From NCBI GenBank assembly GCA_036495525.1, contig DASXMR010000141.1, positions 124,001 to 188,000 on the forward strand: a stretch of DNA of 64,000 nucleotides. The letters are read 5' to 3'. Shown in pieces: positions 8,681-19,628 of the stretch (position 1 is its first letter; each line of letters opens with the position of its first letter). The position numbers and the translations under genes were made by a program. The notes under the pieces are model-generated. The model saw nothing but the letters and a program-made list of their open reading frames with translations. It did not search any database and had not been told where the DNA came from. This DNA comes from DASXMR01 sp036495525 (lineage in GTDB: Bacteria; Actinomycetota; Actinomycetes; Streptosporangiales; Streptosporangiaceae).

Positions 8681-10038
8681 CCACCGGCACGCAGGCCTCG
8701 GGCGCCGGGCCGGACGACGCCGAGGAGGGCCGGGTCTTCACCGTCGGCGGCCAGGACTGGGACGAGGTCGTCGCTGCCGCCAGCGAGGCGGCGGAGCAGG
8801 GCAGCCAGGAGCGGCTGATCGTCAACATGGGGCCGCAGCACCCCTCCACGCACGGCGTGCTGCGGCTGGTGCTGACCCTCGACGGCGAAACCGTGACCGA
8901 GCTGCGCCCGGTCATCGGCTACCTGCACACCGGCATCGAGAAGAACATGGAGTTCCGCACCTGGACCCAGGGCGTGACATTCGCCACCCGGGCGGACTAC
9001 CTGGCGCCGCTGTTCAACGAGGCCGCCTTCTGCCTTGCGACGGAACGGCTGCTCGGTATCACCGAGGCCATCCCGGCCCGCGCCAGCGTCATCCGGGTGC
9101 TGATGATGGAGCTCAACCGGATCTCCTCGCACCTGGTGGGGATCGGCACGTTCGGCCTCGAGCTGGGCGCCAGCACGGTCTTCATCTACGGGATGCGCGC
9201 CAGGGAGAAGGTGCTCGACCTGTTCGAGCTGATCACCGGCCTGCGGATGAACAACTCCTACATCCGGCCCGGCGGGGTCTCGCAGGACCTGCCGGCCGGA
9301 GCGCTGGAGCGGCTGCGCGAATTCCTGTCTGTGATGCCGCAGCAGCTGGCCGAGATCCGGGCACTGCTTGACGCCAGCCCCGTCTACATCGCCCGGAGCA
9401 GGAACATCGCGTACCTCGACCTGACCGGGTGCATGGCGCTCGGCGTCACCGGGCCGGTTTTGCGGGCCGCCGGGCTGCCCTGGGACTTGCGCAAGAGCCA
9501 GCCTTACTGCGGATACGAGAGCTACGAGTTCGACGTGCCGGTCCAGCAAAGCGGCGACGTGTACGGACGGTACATCGTCGGGATGGACGAGATGGACCAG
9601 TCGCTGCGGATCATCGCCCAGTGCGCCGAGCGGCTGTCCGGCCGGCGGCCGGACGACGACCCGGTCATGATCAGGGACGCCAAGATCGGCTGGCCCGCCA
9701 AGCTGGCGCTCGGCCCGGACGGCCTCGGCAATTCCCCTGACCACATCAAGCACATCATGGGCCAGTCGATGGAGGCCCTCATCCATCACTTCAAGCTCGT
9801 CACCGAAGGCTTCCGGGTACCGGCCGGGCAGGTCTACGCCGCGGTCGAGTCGCCGCGCGGCGAGCTGGGCGCCCACGTCGTCAGCGACGGCGGCACCCGT
9901 CCGTACCGGGTGCACCTTCGTGATCCGTCGTTTACCAACCTGCAGTCGGTCTCGGCGATGTGCGAGGGCGGCATGGTCGCCGACGTCATCGCGGCGGTGG
10001 CCAGCATCGATCCGCTGATGGGAGGGGTGGACAGGTAA
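8677..10038 (+). CDS. nuoD: NADH-quinone oxidoreductase subunit D
   Basis: The 453-residue 49-kDa-type subunit forms the quinone-binding cavity with NuoB. It has the conserved NMGPQHPSTHGVLRL motif near residue 48, GYLHTGIEKNME near residue 80, and the usual C-terminal end (ASIDPLMGGVDR). The N-terminal ~45 residues precede the conserved core and are poorly conserved. The start overlaps the nuoC stop (ATGA), and the TAA stop shares one base with the nuoE ATG. A GGGAGGGG stretch inside its last codons serves as the nuoE ribosome binding site. Confidence 0.97.
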   Translation: MTTGTQASGAGPDDAEEGRVFTVGGQDWDEVVAAASEAAEQGSQERLIVNMGPQHPSTHGVLRLVLTLDGETVTELRPVIGYLHTGIEKNMEFRTWTQGVTFATRADYLAPLFNEAAFCLATERLLGITEAIPARASVIRVLMMELNRISSHLVGIGTFGLELGASTVFIYGMRAREKVLDLFELITGLRMNNSYIRPGGVSQDLPAGALERLREFLSVMPQQLAEIRALLDASPVYIARSRNIAYLDLTGCMALGVTGPVLRAAGLPWDLRKSQPYCGYESYEFDVPVQQSGDVYGRYIVGMDEMDQSLRIIAQCAERLSGRRPDDDPVMIRDAKIGWPAKLALGPDGLGNSPDHIKHIMGQSMEALIHHFKLVTEGFRVPAGQVYAAVESPRGELGAHVVSDGGTRPYRVHLRDPSFTNLQSVSAMCEGGMVADVIAAVASIDPLMGGVDR

Positions 10039-10705
10039 TGGCGCTGAGCCAGCAGGTGCGCGCGGCGCTCGACCCGGACGCGGCGCTGATCATCGCGCGC
10101 TACCCGAAGGCGCGATCGGCGCTGCTGCCGCTGCTGCACCTGGTGCAGTCGGCGGAGGGCTACGTCTCCGAGGACGGGATCGCGTACTGCGCTGAGCGGC
10201 TGTCGCTGTCGGAGGCCGAGGTCACCGCGGTGGCCTCCTTCTACACCATGTACAAGCGCCGGCCGGTCGGCCAGTACCACGTCGGAGTGTGCACGAACGC
10301 GCTGTGCGCGGTGATGGGCGGTGACGCCATCTTCGCCGACCTGCGCGAGTACCTCGGCGTCGGCAACGACGAGACCACCGCTGACGGCAAGGTCACGCTC
10401 GAGCACCTGGAGTGCAACGCGGCCTGCGACTACGCGCCGGTGATGATGGTGAACTGGGAATTCTTCGACAACATGACCCCGCAGTCGGCCCGCGAACTGG
10501 TCGACAAGCTTCGCTCTGGCGGCGGCGCCGTGCCCACCAGGGGAGCGCCGCGGCTGTGCAGCTGGAAGCAGGCGGCCAGGATCCTCGCCGGATTCCCCGA
10601 TGACCAGGCCACCGGCGGCCACACCGCGGGCCCGGCCACCCTGGCCGGACTGAAGGTCGCCCGCGAGCAAGGCTGGCAGCCCGACGCACCAGCGGAGGAT
10701 CACGA

Positions 10706-10709
<4 letters not shown>
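10038..10709 (+). CDS. nuoE: NADH-quinone oxidoreductase subunit E (cluster N1a)
   Basis: This 223-residue thioredoxin-fold subunit binds the [2Fe-2S] cluster N1a through Cys pairs in VCTNALC (CxxxxC) and ECNAAC (CxxxC). It belongs to the NADH-oxidising tip of complex I with NuoF and NuoG. I chose the ATG at 10038 because a purine-rich GGGAGGGG lies just upstream; longer in-frame starts would run into nuoD. The ~60-residue C-terminal extension after the cluster region is longer than in proteobacteria and typical of actinobacteria. It is coupled to nuoF by ATGA. Confidence 0.96.
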
Positions 10710-12024
<1,315 letters not shown>

Positions 12025-12028
<4 letters not shown>

Positions 12029-14502
12029 CAGTCCAGACAGGCCAGGCCGCGCCGGCCAAGCCAGCCGGCGCGGTCACCGTCACCATCGACGGATTCGAGA
12101 TCACCGTGCCCAAGGGCACGCTGATCATCCGCGCCGCCGAGCAGCTCGGCATCCAGATCCCGCGGTTCTGCGATCACCCGCTGCTCGACCCCATCGGCGC
12201 GTGCCGCCAGTGCCTGGTGCAGGTCGAGGGGCAGCCCAAGCCGCCAGCTTCCTGCACCACGGCGTGCACCGACGGGATGGTGGTGCGTACCCAGCTCACC
12301 TCCCCGGTGGCGGAGAAGGCGCAGCGCGGCATGATGGAGCTGCTGCTGGTCAACCACCCGCTCGACTGCCCGATGTGCGACAAGGGCGGCGAGTGCCCGC
12401 TGCAGAACCAGGCCATGTCGAGTGGCCAGGGCGAGACCAGGTTCACCGGGGTCAAGCGGGACTTCCCCAAGCCGATCGCGCTGTCCGCGCAGATCCTGCT
12501 CGACCGGGAGCGCTGCGTGCAGTGCGCGCGGTGCACCAGGTTCGCCGAGCAGATCGCCGGCGACCCGCTGATCGAGCTGATCGAGCGCGGGCCGCAAGAG
12601 CAGGTCGGCACAGCGGGCGACGTGCCGTTCGACTCCTACTTCTCCGGCAACACGGTGCAGATCTGCCCGGTCGGCGCGCTCACCAGCGCCGCCTACCGGT
12701 TCCGCGCGCGGCCGTACGACCTGGTCTCCACCCCGTCGGTGTGCGAGCACTGCGCGGCCGGCTGCCGCCAGCGCACCGACCACCGGCGGGGCGTGGTGAG
12801 CAGACGGCTGGCCGGCCAGGAGCCAGCCGTCAACGAGGAGTGGAACTGCGACAAGGGCAGGTTCGCCTTCAGCTACGCCACCCAGCCGGACCGGCTGGCC
12901 AGCCCGCTGGTCAGGGACTCAGACGGGGTGCTCCGGCCTGCCTCATGGCCGGAGGCGATCGGCGCCGCGGCGCGCGGACTGGCGGCTGCCAGCGGCCGGG
13001 CTGGCGTGCTCACCGGCGGCCGGCTGACGCTGGAGGATGCCTACGCGTACGCCAAGTTCGCCCGGATGGCGCTGGCGACCAACGACGTCGACATGCGCTC
13101 CCGGCCGCACTCGGCCGAGGAGACGCAGTTCCTGACGACCGCCGTGGCCGGCCGCGGCCGCGGTGTCACCTACGCCAGCCTGCAGCGCGCGCCGGCCGTG
13201 CTGCTGGCCGGCTTCGAGCCCGAGGACGAGTCACCGATCGTCTTCCTGCGGCTGCGCAAGGCGGTGCGCACGGCCGGCCAGGCCGTTTACTCGCTCGCCG
13301 CGCTGGCCAGCGCGGGGCTTGACCGGCTGTCAGGCACGCTGCTGGCGGCCGAGCCAGGCGCCGAGGCCGACGTGCTCGACGCGATGGCTGCCGGGACCGG
13401 CCTGGACGCCGACGCGAGCGCCGCGGTCGCCGCGCTGCGGCGCGACGGTGCGGTGATCCTGGCCGGCGAGCGGCTCGCCGAGGTGCCGGGCGCGCTGTCC
13501 GCCACCGTGCGGCTGGCCGCGCAGACCGGCGCCGCGCTCGCCTGGATCCCGCGCCGGGCCGGGGAGCGCGGCGCGATCGAGGCGGGCGCGCTGCCGACGC
13601 TGCTGCCGTCCGGCCGCCTGGTCACCGACGCCGCGGCGCGGGCCGACGTGGCCCGGGCCTGGGGGGTCAGCTCACTGCCAGCCGAGCCCGGCCGGGACAC
13701 CGGCCAGATACTGGCCGCCGCTGCTGACGGCGAGATCGACGCGCTGCTGGTCGGCGGCGTTGAGGTGGCCGACCTGCCCGACCCTCCAGCGGCGCTCGCC
13801 GCGATCGAGGCCACCGGCTTCGTGGTCAGCCTCGAGCTGCGGGTCAGCCAGGTCACCGACCGCGCCGACGTGGTGCTGCCGGTGGCCGCGGTCGCCGAGA
13901 AGGCGGGCACGTTCGTGAACTGGGAGGGCAGGCCGGGCTCGTTCGGCCCGGCGCTGCAGGTGCCGTCGGTGCGCTCCGACCTGGAGGTGCTCACCTGGCT
14001 CGCGGACGAGATGGACGTGCACCTCGGCCTGCCCGACCAGGCGGCGGTGCTGTCCGAGCTGGCCGAGCTGGCCGGCCCGGCCAGGCGGGGCAGCGAGGCC
14101 GAAGTCCGGCGAGCTGAGCAGGGCAGCCGGCCAGGGCCGGCCGCCAAGCCTGGCCGGGTGGGCAGCCTCGGCCGCCAGCACCCGGGGCCGGGTCAGGCGC
14201 TGCTGGCCACCTGGCATAATCTGCTCGACGGCGGCCGGATGCAGGACGGCGAGCCGAATCTGGCTGGCACCGCCCGCGCCGCTGTGGCGCGGATGTCCGC
14301 GCAGACGGCGGCGCAGGCCGGCGTCGCCGAAGGCGGCAAGGTGACGGTGGCCACCAGCCGCGGGTCCGTGACCGTGCCGGTCGAGATCGCCGACATGCCC
14401 GACCAGGTGGTCTGGCTGCCCGCCAACTCGGCGGGCTGCGCGGTCCGCGGCGACCTCGGCGCGGGCCACGGCACTCTAGTCACGGTGAGGAGCGCGCAAT
14501 GA
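12025..14502 (+). CDS. nuoG: NADH-quinone oxidoreductase subunit G
   Basis: The 825-residue subunit has an N-terminal [2Fe-2S] domain (FCDHPLLDPIGACRQC, then CTTACTDG), a His/Cys [4Fe-4S] motif (HPLDCPMCDKGGECPLQ), a two-cluster segment (ERCVQCARCTRFAEQ) and a molybdopterin-oxidoreductase-like C-terminal domain. The extra cluster N7 ligands are complete: CEHCAAGC followed after 27 residues by the Cys of NCDKGRF, the CxxCxxxCx27C spacing seen only in some lineages. The C-terminal domain carries Gly/Pro-rich linkers near residues 690-720. ATGA overlaps link it to nuoF and nuoH. Confidence 0.96.
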
Positions 14503-15908
14503 CTGCCCTGGGCGCGGCGGCGTCGGCGCGCGCCACTGCCGCAGCCGGGCCGACGCTGGCCAGCTTCGGCCACGACACCTGGTGGCTGGTGCTGCTCAAG
14601 GTCGTGGTCATCTTCCTGTTCCTGATGCTCGCCACGCTGTTCACGATCTGGGCCGAGCGGCGGGTCATCGGGCGGATGCAGCAGCGGTCAGGACCAAACC
14701 GGGCCGGCAAGTTCGGCCTGCTGCAGTCCCTGATGGACGGCATCAAGCTGCCGCTCAAGGAAGACATCATCCCGCGCGGCGTGGACAGGCTGCTGTTCGT
14801 GATCGCGCCGGCGATCTCGGTGATCCCCGCGTTCATCACCTTCGCGATCATCCCGGTGGGGCCCGAGGTCTCGATCTTCCACCACATGACCCCGCTGCAG
14901 CTGAGCGACCTGCCGGTAGCCGTGCTGCTGGTGCTCGCGATGAGCTCGCTCGGCGTCTACGGGATCGTGCTGGCCGGCTGGGCGTCGAACTCGCCGTACT
15001 CGCTGCTCGGCGGGCTGCGCTCGTCCGCCCAGGTGATCAGCTACGAGATCGCCATGGGGCTGTCCTTCGTGCCGGTCTTCCTGTACGCGGGGTCGCTGTC
15101 CACCAGCCAGATCGTCGCCGCACAGGCGCACGGCTCCGGCTTTTCGGTCGGCAGCTACACCTGGCACGTGCCGTCCTGGTACGCGATCCTGCTGCTGCCC
15201 TCGTTCCTGATCTACCTGGTCACCATGGTCGGCGAGACCAACCGGCTGCCGTTCGACCTGCCGGAAGGCGAGGGCGAGCTGGTCGGCGGCTACCACACGG
15301 AGTACTCGTCGCTGAAGTTCGCGCTGACCCAGCTGGCCGAGTACGTCAACATGATCACGGTGTCCGCGGTGGCCACCACCATGTTCCTCGGCGGCTGGCA
15401 CGCGGTCTGGCCGATCAGCGTCTGGTCCGGCGCGAACTCCGGCTGGTGGCCGGTGCTGTGGTTCCTGGCCAAGGTGAGCATCGGCGTGTTCATCTTCATC
15501 TGGCTGCGCGGCTCGCTGCCCAGGATCCGCTACGACCAGCTGATGAAGCTCGGCTGGAAGGTGCTCATCCCGACCGCGCTGGCGTGGGCGCTGATCGCGG
15601 CCACCGTGCGGGTCTACCGCCGGCAGGGCGGCAGCCCAGGCGTCTACATCGTGGCCGGGCTGATCCTCGTCGCAGTCGCGGCGCTGCTGTGGGGCATCGA
15701 CAGCCGCGCCACGGCCAGGGCTCAGGCGCAGGAAGCCGAGCAGCAGGCCGACGAGGCGGCTGCCCGCGCGGCCGGCTCGTTCCCTGTGCCGCCGATGGAC
15801 CTGCCGCATTACCACGGCGTCGGGGTAGGCCCCGGCGAGCAGCAGGCGGTCCTGCCAGCCGACGTCGTCCCTGCCCGCAGCACGACTACGGAGGTGACCG
15901 GTGCCTGA
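14499..15908 (+). CDS. nuoH: NADH-quinone oxidoreductase subunit H
   Basis: This 469-residue membrane subunit connects the redox arm to the proton-pumping arm and lines the quinone channel. Family motifs include ERRVIGRMQQRSGPNRAGK near residue 50 and the acidic loop ETNRLPFDLPEGEGELVGG near residue 246. About eight hydrophobic helices are followed by an Ala/Gln-rich C-terminal tail of roughly 70 residues that exceeds the usual 330-400-residue length. The stop overlaps the nuoI GTG start by 8 nt. Confidence 0.96.
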   Translation: MTALGAAASARATAAAGPTLASFGHDTWWLVLLKVVVIFLFLMLATLFTIWAERRVIGRMQQRSGPNRAGKFGLLQSLMDGIKLPLKEDIIPRGVDRLLFVIAPAISVIPAFITFAIIPVGPEVSIFHHMTPLQLSDLPVAVLLVLAMSSLGVYGIVLAGWASNSPYSLLGGLRSSAQVISYEIAMGLSFVPVFLYAGSLSTSQIVAAQAHGSGFSVGSYTWHVPSWYAILLLPSFLIYLVTMVGETNRLPFDLPEGEGELVGGYHTEYSSLKFALTQLAEYVNMITVSAVATTMFLGGWHAVWPISVWSGANSGWWPVLWFLAKVSIGVFIFIWLRGSLPRIRYDQLMKLGWKVLIPTALAWALIAATVRVYRRQGGSPGVYIVAGLILVAVAALLWGIDSRATARAQAQEAEQQADEAAARAAGSFPVPPMDLPHYHGVGVGPGEQQAVLPADVVPARSTTTEVTGA

Positions 15909-16440
15909 CAACCCGGTCAAGGGATTCGCAGTTACCTTCCGGCAGATGTTCCGGAAGGTCGACACCGTCCAGTACCCGGAGGAGAAGAAGCCCACCGCGC
16001 CGCGCTTCCACGGCCGGCACCAGCTCAACCGCTGGCCGGACGGTCTGGAGAAGTGCATCGGCTGCGAGCTGTGCGCGTGGGCCTGCCCGGCCGACGCCAT
16101 CTACGTCGAGGGCCGGGAAAACACCGAGGAAGAGCGGTACTCGCCTGGCGAGCGCTATGGCGCGGTCTACCAGATCAACTACCTGCGCTGCATCCTGTGC
16201 GGGCTGTGCGTCGAGGCGTGCCCGACCAGGGCGCTGACCATGACCAACGACTACGAGCTCGCCGATGACAGCAGGGAGAGCCTGATCTGGACAAAGGAGC
16301 AGCTCGTCGCGCCGCTGCAGAGCGGCATGGAGGCGCCGCCGCACCCGATGCGGCTCGGCGAGACGGAAGTCGACTACTACCGGCTGGCTGACTCGCCGAT
16401 GCCGGCCAGCGGCGACGAGCCGGTCGAGGACGCGCCGTGA
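15901..16440 (+). CDS. nuoI: NADH-quinone oxidoreductase subunit I (clusters N6a/N6b)
   Basis: The 179-residue ferredoxin-like subunit has two complete [4Fe-4S] motifs, CIGCELCAWACP near residue 53 and CILCGLCVEACP near residue 99, which relay electrons from NuoG to NuoB. The N-terminal FRQMFRKVDTVQYPE helix region is typical. Translation starts at GTG 15901, overlapping nuoH by 8 nt, and its stop overlaps the nuoJ GTG. The acidic C-terminal tail is variable in the family. Confidence 0.97.
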   Translation: MPDNPVKGFAVTFRQMFRKVDTVQYPEEKKPTAPRFHGRHQLNRWPDGLEKCIGCELCAWACPADAIYVEGRENTEEERYSPGERYGAVYQINYLRCILCGLCVEACPTRALTMTNDYELADDSRESLIWTKEQLVAPLQSGMEAPPHPMRLGETEVDYYRLADSPMPASGDEPVEDAP

Positions 16441-17315
16441 GCCATCAGCTGGTGCTCGCCGACCCGGCCGCGCAGACCACCAGGATCATCACGTTCTGGG
16501 TGCTTGCCATCATCGCGGTGGCGGCTGGCCTCGGCATGGTGCTGGCCAGGCGCGCGGTGCACTGCGCCGTGCTGCTGGCGGTGGTAATGCTGTCGCTGTC
16601 GGTGCTGTACGCCATGCTCGGCGCGCCGTTCCTGGCCTTCGTGCAGGTGATCGTCTACACCGGCGCGGTGCTCATGCTGTTCCTGTTCGTGCTGATGATC
16701 GTCGGCATTTCCTCGGCCGACTCGGTCGTGGAGACTATCCGGGGGCAGCGGCTGTGGGCTGGCCTGGCCGGGATCGGCCTGCTCGTGCTGCTCAGCCTCA
16801 TCATCGGGCACGCGGCGATCGGCCCTGCCGCGCCGCCGACCGCGGCCTTCGGCTCGGCCAACCTGCAAGGCCTGGCCACCCTCATCTTCACCACGTACGT
16901 GTTCCCGTTCGAGGTCACCAGCGCGCTGCTGATCACGGCCGCGCTCGGCGCGATGGTGCTCGCGCACCGCGAGCGCACCAGCCCCAAGCCGACCCAGCGG
17001 TCACTGGCCCGCCAGCGGGTGGCCAGCGGCAGGCCGCAGCCGCTGCCCGGTCCCGGTACGTACGCCCAGCACAACGCCGTCGACATGCCTGCCCTGCTGC
17101 CGGACGGCACGGCCAGCCCGCTGTCGGTCAGCCCGGTGATCACCCAGCGCAGGGTGCTCACTGGCGGTCCGGCCGGTACGGTCCCGGCGGCCCTGACGGG
17201 CGGCGAGGATGGCGAGAGCGGCGAGCACGACGGCCAGCAGCCAGCCCCGGCCACGGTGCCCGCTGGCCCGGACGCCGGGCAGCCAACGAGGAGGCACGAT
17301 GGTAGCCCCGGCTGA
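16437..17315 (+). CDS. nuoJ: NADH-quinone oxidoreductase subunit J
   Basis: The 292-residue membrane subunit shows five hydrophobic helices in its first ~175 residues, including the family helix FLAFVQVIVYTGAVLMLFLF. After LGAMVLAHRER a hydrophilic, Pro/Gly-rich tail of more than 100 residues follows, as in other actinobacterial NuoJ and longer than the ~185-residue enterobacterial protein. It starts at GTG in the nuoI stop (GTGA). Its 3' end overlaps nuoK by 17 nt and contains the nuoK ribosome binding site. Confidence 0.95.
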   Translation: MSHQLVLADPAAQTTRIITFWVLAIIAVAAGLGMVLARRAVHCAVLLAVVMLSLSVLYAMLGAPFLAFVQVIVYTGAVLMLFLFVLMIVGISSADSVVETIRGQRLWAGLAGIGLLVLLSLIIGHAAIGPAAPPTAAFGSANLQGLATLIFTTYVFPFEVTSALLITAALGAMVLAHRERTSPKPTQRSLARQRVASGRPQPLPGPGTYAQHNAVDMPALLPDGTASPLSVSPVITQRRVLTGGPAGTVPAALTGGEDGESGEHDGQQPAPATVPAGPDAGQPTRRHDGSPG

Positions 17316-17601
17316 CTTCGTTGCCCTGTCGGTCATCCTGTTCGTGATCGGCGGGGTCGGCGTGCTCGTCCGCCGCAACGCGATCGTCATCTTCATGTGC
17401 GTGGAGCTGATGCTGAACGCTGTCAACCTCGCGTTCGTCGCGTTCGCCCGGCTGCACGGCAACCTGAACGGCCAGGTCATCGCGTTCTTCGTGATGGTCG
17501 TCGCCGCGGCCGAGGTGGTCGTCGGGCTGGCGATCCTGACCTCGATATTCCGCGCGCGCAGGTCCGCGTCGGTCGACGACGCGAACTTGCTCAAATACTG
17601 A
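17299..17601 (+). CDS. nuoK: NADH-quinone oxidoreductase subunit K
   Basis: This 100-residue Mrp-like antiporter-related subunit has three membrane helices, with the conserved glutamate in FMCVELMLNAVNLAF (helix 2) and a second in MVVAAAEVVVGLAI (helix 3), both needed for proton coupling. I set the start at ATG 17299, preceded by GAGGAGG, which gives the normal family length. Longer in-frame extensions reach into nuoJ and are not hydrophobic. The gap to nuoL is 55 nt. Confidence 0.96.
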   Translation: MVAPADFVALSVILFVIGGVGVLVRRNAIVIFMCVELMLNAVNLAFVAFARLHGNLNGQVIAFFVMVVAAAEVVVGLAILTSIFRARRSASVDDANLLKY

Positions 17602-17656
17602 TCCGGCGGGCAGCGGAGCGCCGGCTCCGCGGCCCGGCACTGCAGAAGGGTAGCCA

Positions 17657-19606
17657 GTGACAGGCTCTCTTGCGGTCGCGCTCGCGCCGTCCAGGGCGGT
17701 CGCGGCCAGCATCCCGGCCACCGGCGTGCAGCAGGCGGCCTGGCTGCTGCTCGCCCTGCCGCTGGCGGGCGCCGCCGTGCTGCTGCTCGGCGGGCGGCGC
17801 ACCAACCGGTGGGGTCACCTGGTAGGGGTGGCCATGCCCGTCGCGGCCTTCGGCTACGGCCTGGCCCTGTTCGCCACGATGCTCGGCGAGCCGGCCGCCC
17901 AGCGCAGCCGGTTCGAGACCCTGTACTCGTGGATCCCGGTGGCGCACTTCCAGGTGAACATCGGCATCCTGCTCGACCCGCTGTCGATCTGCTTCGTGCT
18001 GCTGATCACCGGCGTCGGCTCGCTGATCCACATCTTCGCCGTCGGCTACATGTCGGACGACCCGGAGCGGCGCCGGTTCTTCGGCTACATGAACCTGTTC
18101 CTGGCCGCGATGCTGCTGCTGGTCATCGCGGACAACTACCTCGGGCTGTACGCGGGCTGGGAGGGCGTGGGCCTCGCCTCCTACCTGCTCATCGGGTTCT
18201 GGCAGTACAAGCCGGTCGCGGCGGCCGCGGCGAAGAAGGCCTTCATCGCCAACCGGGTCGGCGACGCCGGCCTGTCCCTGGCGATCATGCTGATGTTCGC
18301 GCAGTTCGGCTCCGTCAGCTTCACCGGGGTGTTCGGCGCGGCCGGGTCGGCGAGCAGCGGGGTGACGACCGCGCTAGGCCTGCTGCTCCTGCTCGGCGCC
18401 TGCGGCAAGTCGGCCCAGCTGCCGCTCCAGTCCTGGCTGCTGGACGCCATGGAAGGCCCGACGCCGGTGTCCGCGCTGATTCACGCCGCCACGATGGTCA
18501 CCGCCGGGGTGTACCTGATCGTGCGGTCGAGCCCGATCTTCAACCTGACGCCGACCGCGCAGCTGGCGGTCACCGTCGTCGGCGCGGCGACGCTGCTGTT
18601 CGGCGCCATCATCGGCTGCGCCAAGGACGACATCAAGAAGGCGCTGGCCGGTTCCACCATGAGCCAGATCGGCTACATGATGCTCGCCGCCGGGCTAGGC
18701 CCGGCCGGCTACGTCTTCGCGATCGCGCACCTGCTGGCGCACGGCTTCTTCAAGGCCGGCCTGTTCCTCGGCGCCGGGTCGGTGAAGCACGAGATGAACG
18801 ACGAGGTCGACATGCGCCGCTTCGGCGGCCTCGGCGTGGTGATGCCCATCACCGGGATCACCTTCTTGTTCGGATATCTCGCGATCATCGGCATCCCGCC
18901 GTTCTCCGGCTTCTTCACCAAGGACAGCATCATCGACGCCGCGTTCGGCAAGGGCGGCACGTCCGGCGCCATCCTGGGCACCGCGGCTGTGCTCGGCGCG
19001 GCGATCACCGCCTTCTACATGACCAGGGTCATGTGCATGACGTTCATCGGCGAGCGCCGCTGGGAAGAGGACGCGCACCCGCACGAGGCGCCGCCGGTCA
19101 TGACCGTGCCGATGATCCTGCTGGCGGTCGGGTCGCTGGGGGCCGGCGGGTTCCTGATCCTCGGCAGCCGGCTCGGTGACTTCCTGGCTTCGGTGCCAGG
19201 CGTCGGGCCGATCCCGGCGTCGACCGGCTGGTTCACCAGGTACGGCACCATCGCGCTGGTCGTCGTCGTGCTCGGGGTTGCGCTGGCCTGGCTCATGTAC
19301 GGGCGGCGGGAGGTGCCGGCGGTCGCGCCGGCCGGCAGCATCGCCACCGTCGCGGCGCGCAAGGACCTGTACGGTGACGCGTTCAATGAGTCCGTGCTGA
19401 TGCGCCCCGGCCAGTGGCTGACCAGGCTGTCGGTGTTCTTCGACAATCGCGGTGTAGACGGGCTGGTGAACACGATCGCCGCCACCATGGGCGGGTCGTC
19501 GGGACGGCTGCGCCGGGTGCAGTCCGGCTTCGTCCGCGCCTACGCGCTGTCCATGTTCCTCGGCGCTGTGCTGCTGGTGGGCGCCCTGCTGCTGGTGAGG
19601 ATCTAG
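17657..19606 (+). CDS. nuoL: NADH-quinone oxidoreductase subunit L
   Basis: The 649-residue antiporter-like subunit is the distal proton-pumping module. It has the conserved core YLGLYAGWEGVGLASYLLIG, the lysine/histidine region LLDAMEGPTPVSALIHAAT and the broken-helix segment GCAKDDIKKALAGSTMSQ. The long lateral C-terminal helix is suggested by the region after residue 500. GTG 17657 is preceded by AAGGG. nuoM follows after 22 nt with GAGG upstream. Confidence 0.96.
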   Translation: MTGSLAVALAPSRAVAASIPATGVQQAAWLLLALPLAGAAVLLLGGRRTNRWGHLVGVAMPVAAFGYGLALFATMLGEPAAQRSRFETLYSWIPVAHFQVNIGILLDPLSICFVLLITGVGSLIHIFAVGYMSDDPERRRFFGYMNLFLAAMLLLVIADNYLGLYAGWEGVGLASYLLIGFWQYKPVAAAAAKKAFIANRVGDAGLSLAIMLMFAQFGSVSFTGVFGAAGSASSGVTTALGLLLLLGACGKSAQLPLQSWLLDAMEGPTPVSALIHAATMVTAGVYLIVRSSPIFNLTPTAQLAVTVVGAATLLFGAIIGCAKDDIKKALAGSTMSQIGYMMLAAGLGPAGYVFAIAHLLAHGFFKAGLFLGAGSVKHEMNDEVDMRRFGGLGVVMPITGITFLFGYLAIIGIPPFSGFFTKDSIIDAAFGKGGTSGAILGTAAVLGAAITAFYMTRVMCMTFIGERRWEEDAHPHEAPPVMTVPMILLAVGSLGAGGFLILGSRLGDFLASVPGVGPIPASTGWFTRYGTIALVVVVLGVALAWLMYGRREVPAVAPAGSIATVAARKDLYGDAFNESVLMRPGQWLTRLSVFFDNRGVDGLVNTIAATMGGSSGRLRRVQSGFVRAYALSMFLGAVLLVGALLLVRI

Positions 19607-19628
19607 AGCTGATGAGGCTGCGGAACCG

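Noticed and set aside
14688..16100. Long open frame antisense to nuoH (470 codons) and similar long antisense frames at 8602-9915, 11764-12783, 3476-4630 and 18695-19852
   Set aside because: High GC content keeps the mirrored frames open. Their products are Arg/Ala/Gln/His-rich low-complexity sequence with no family motifs, and each lies exactly opposite a clear conserved gene.
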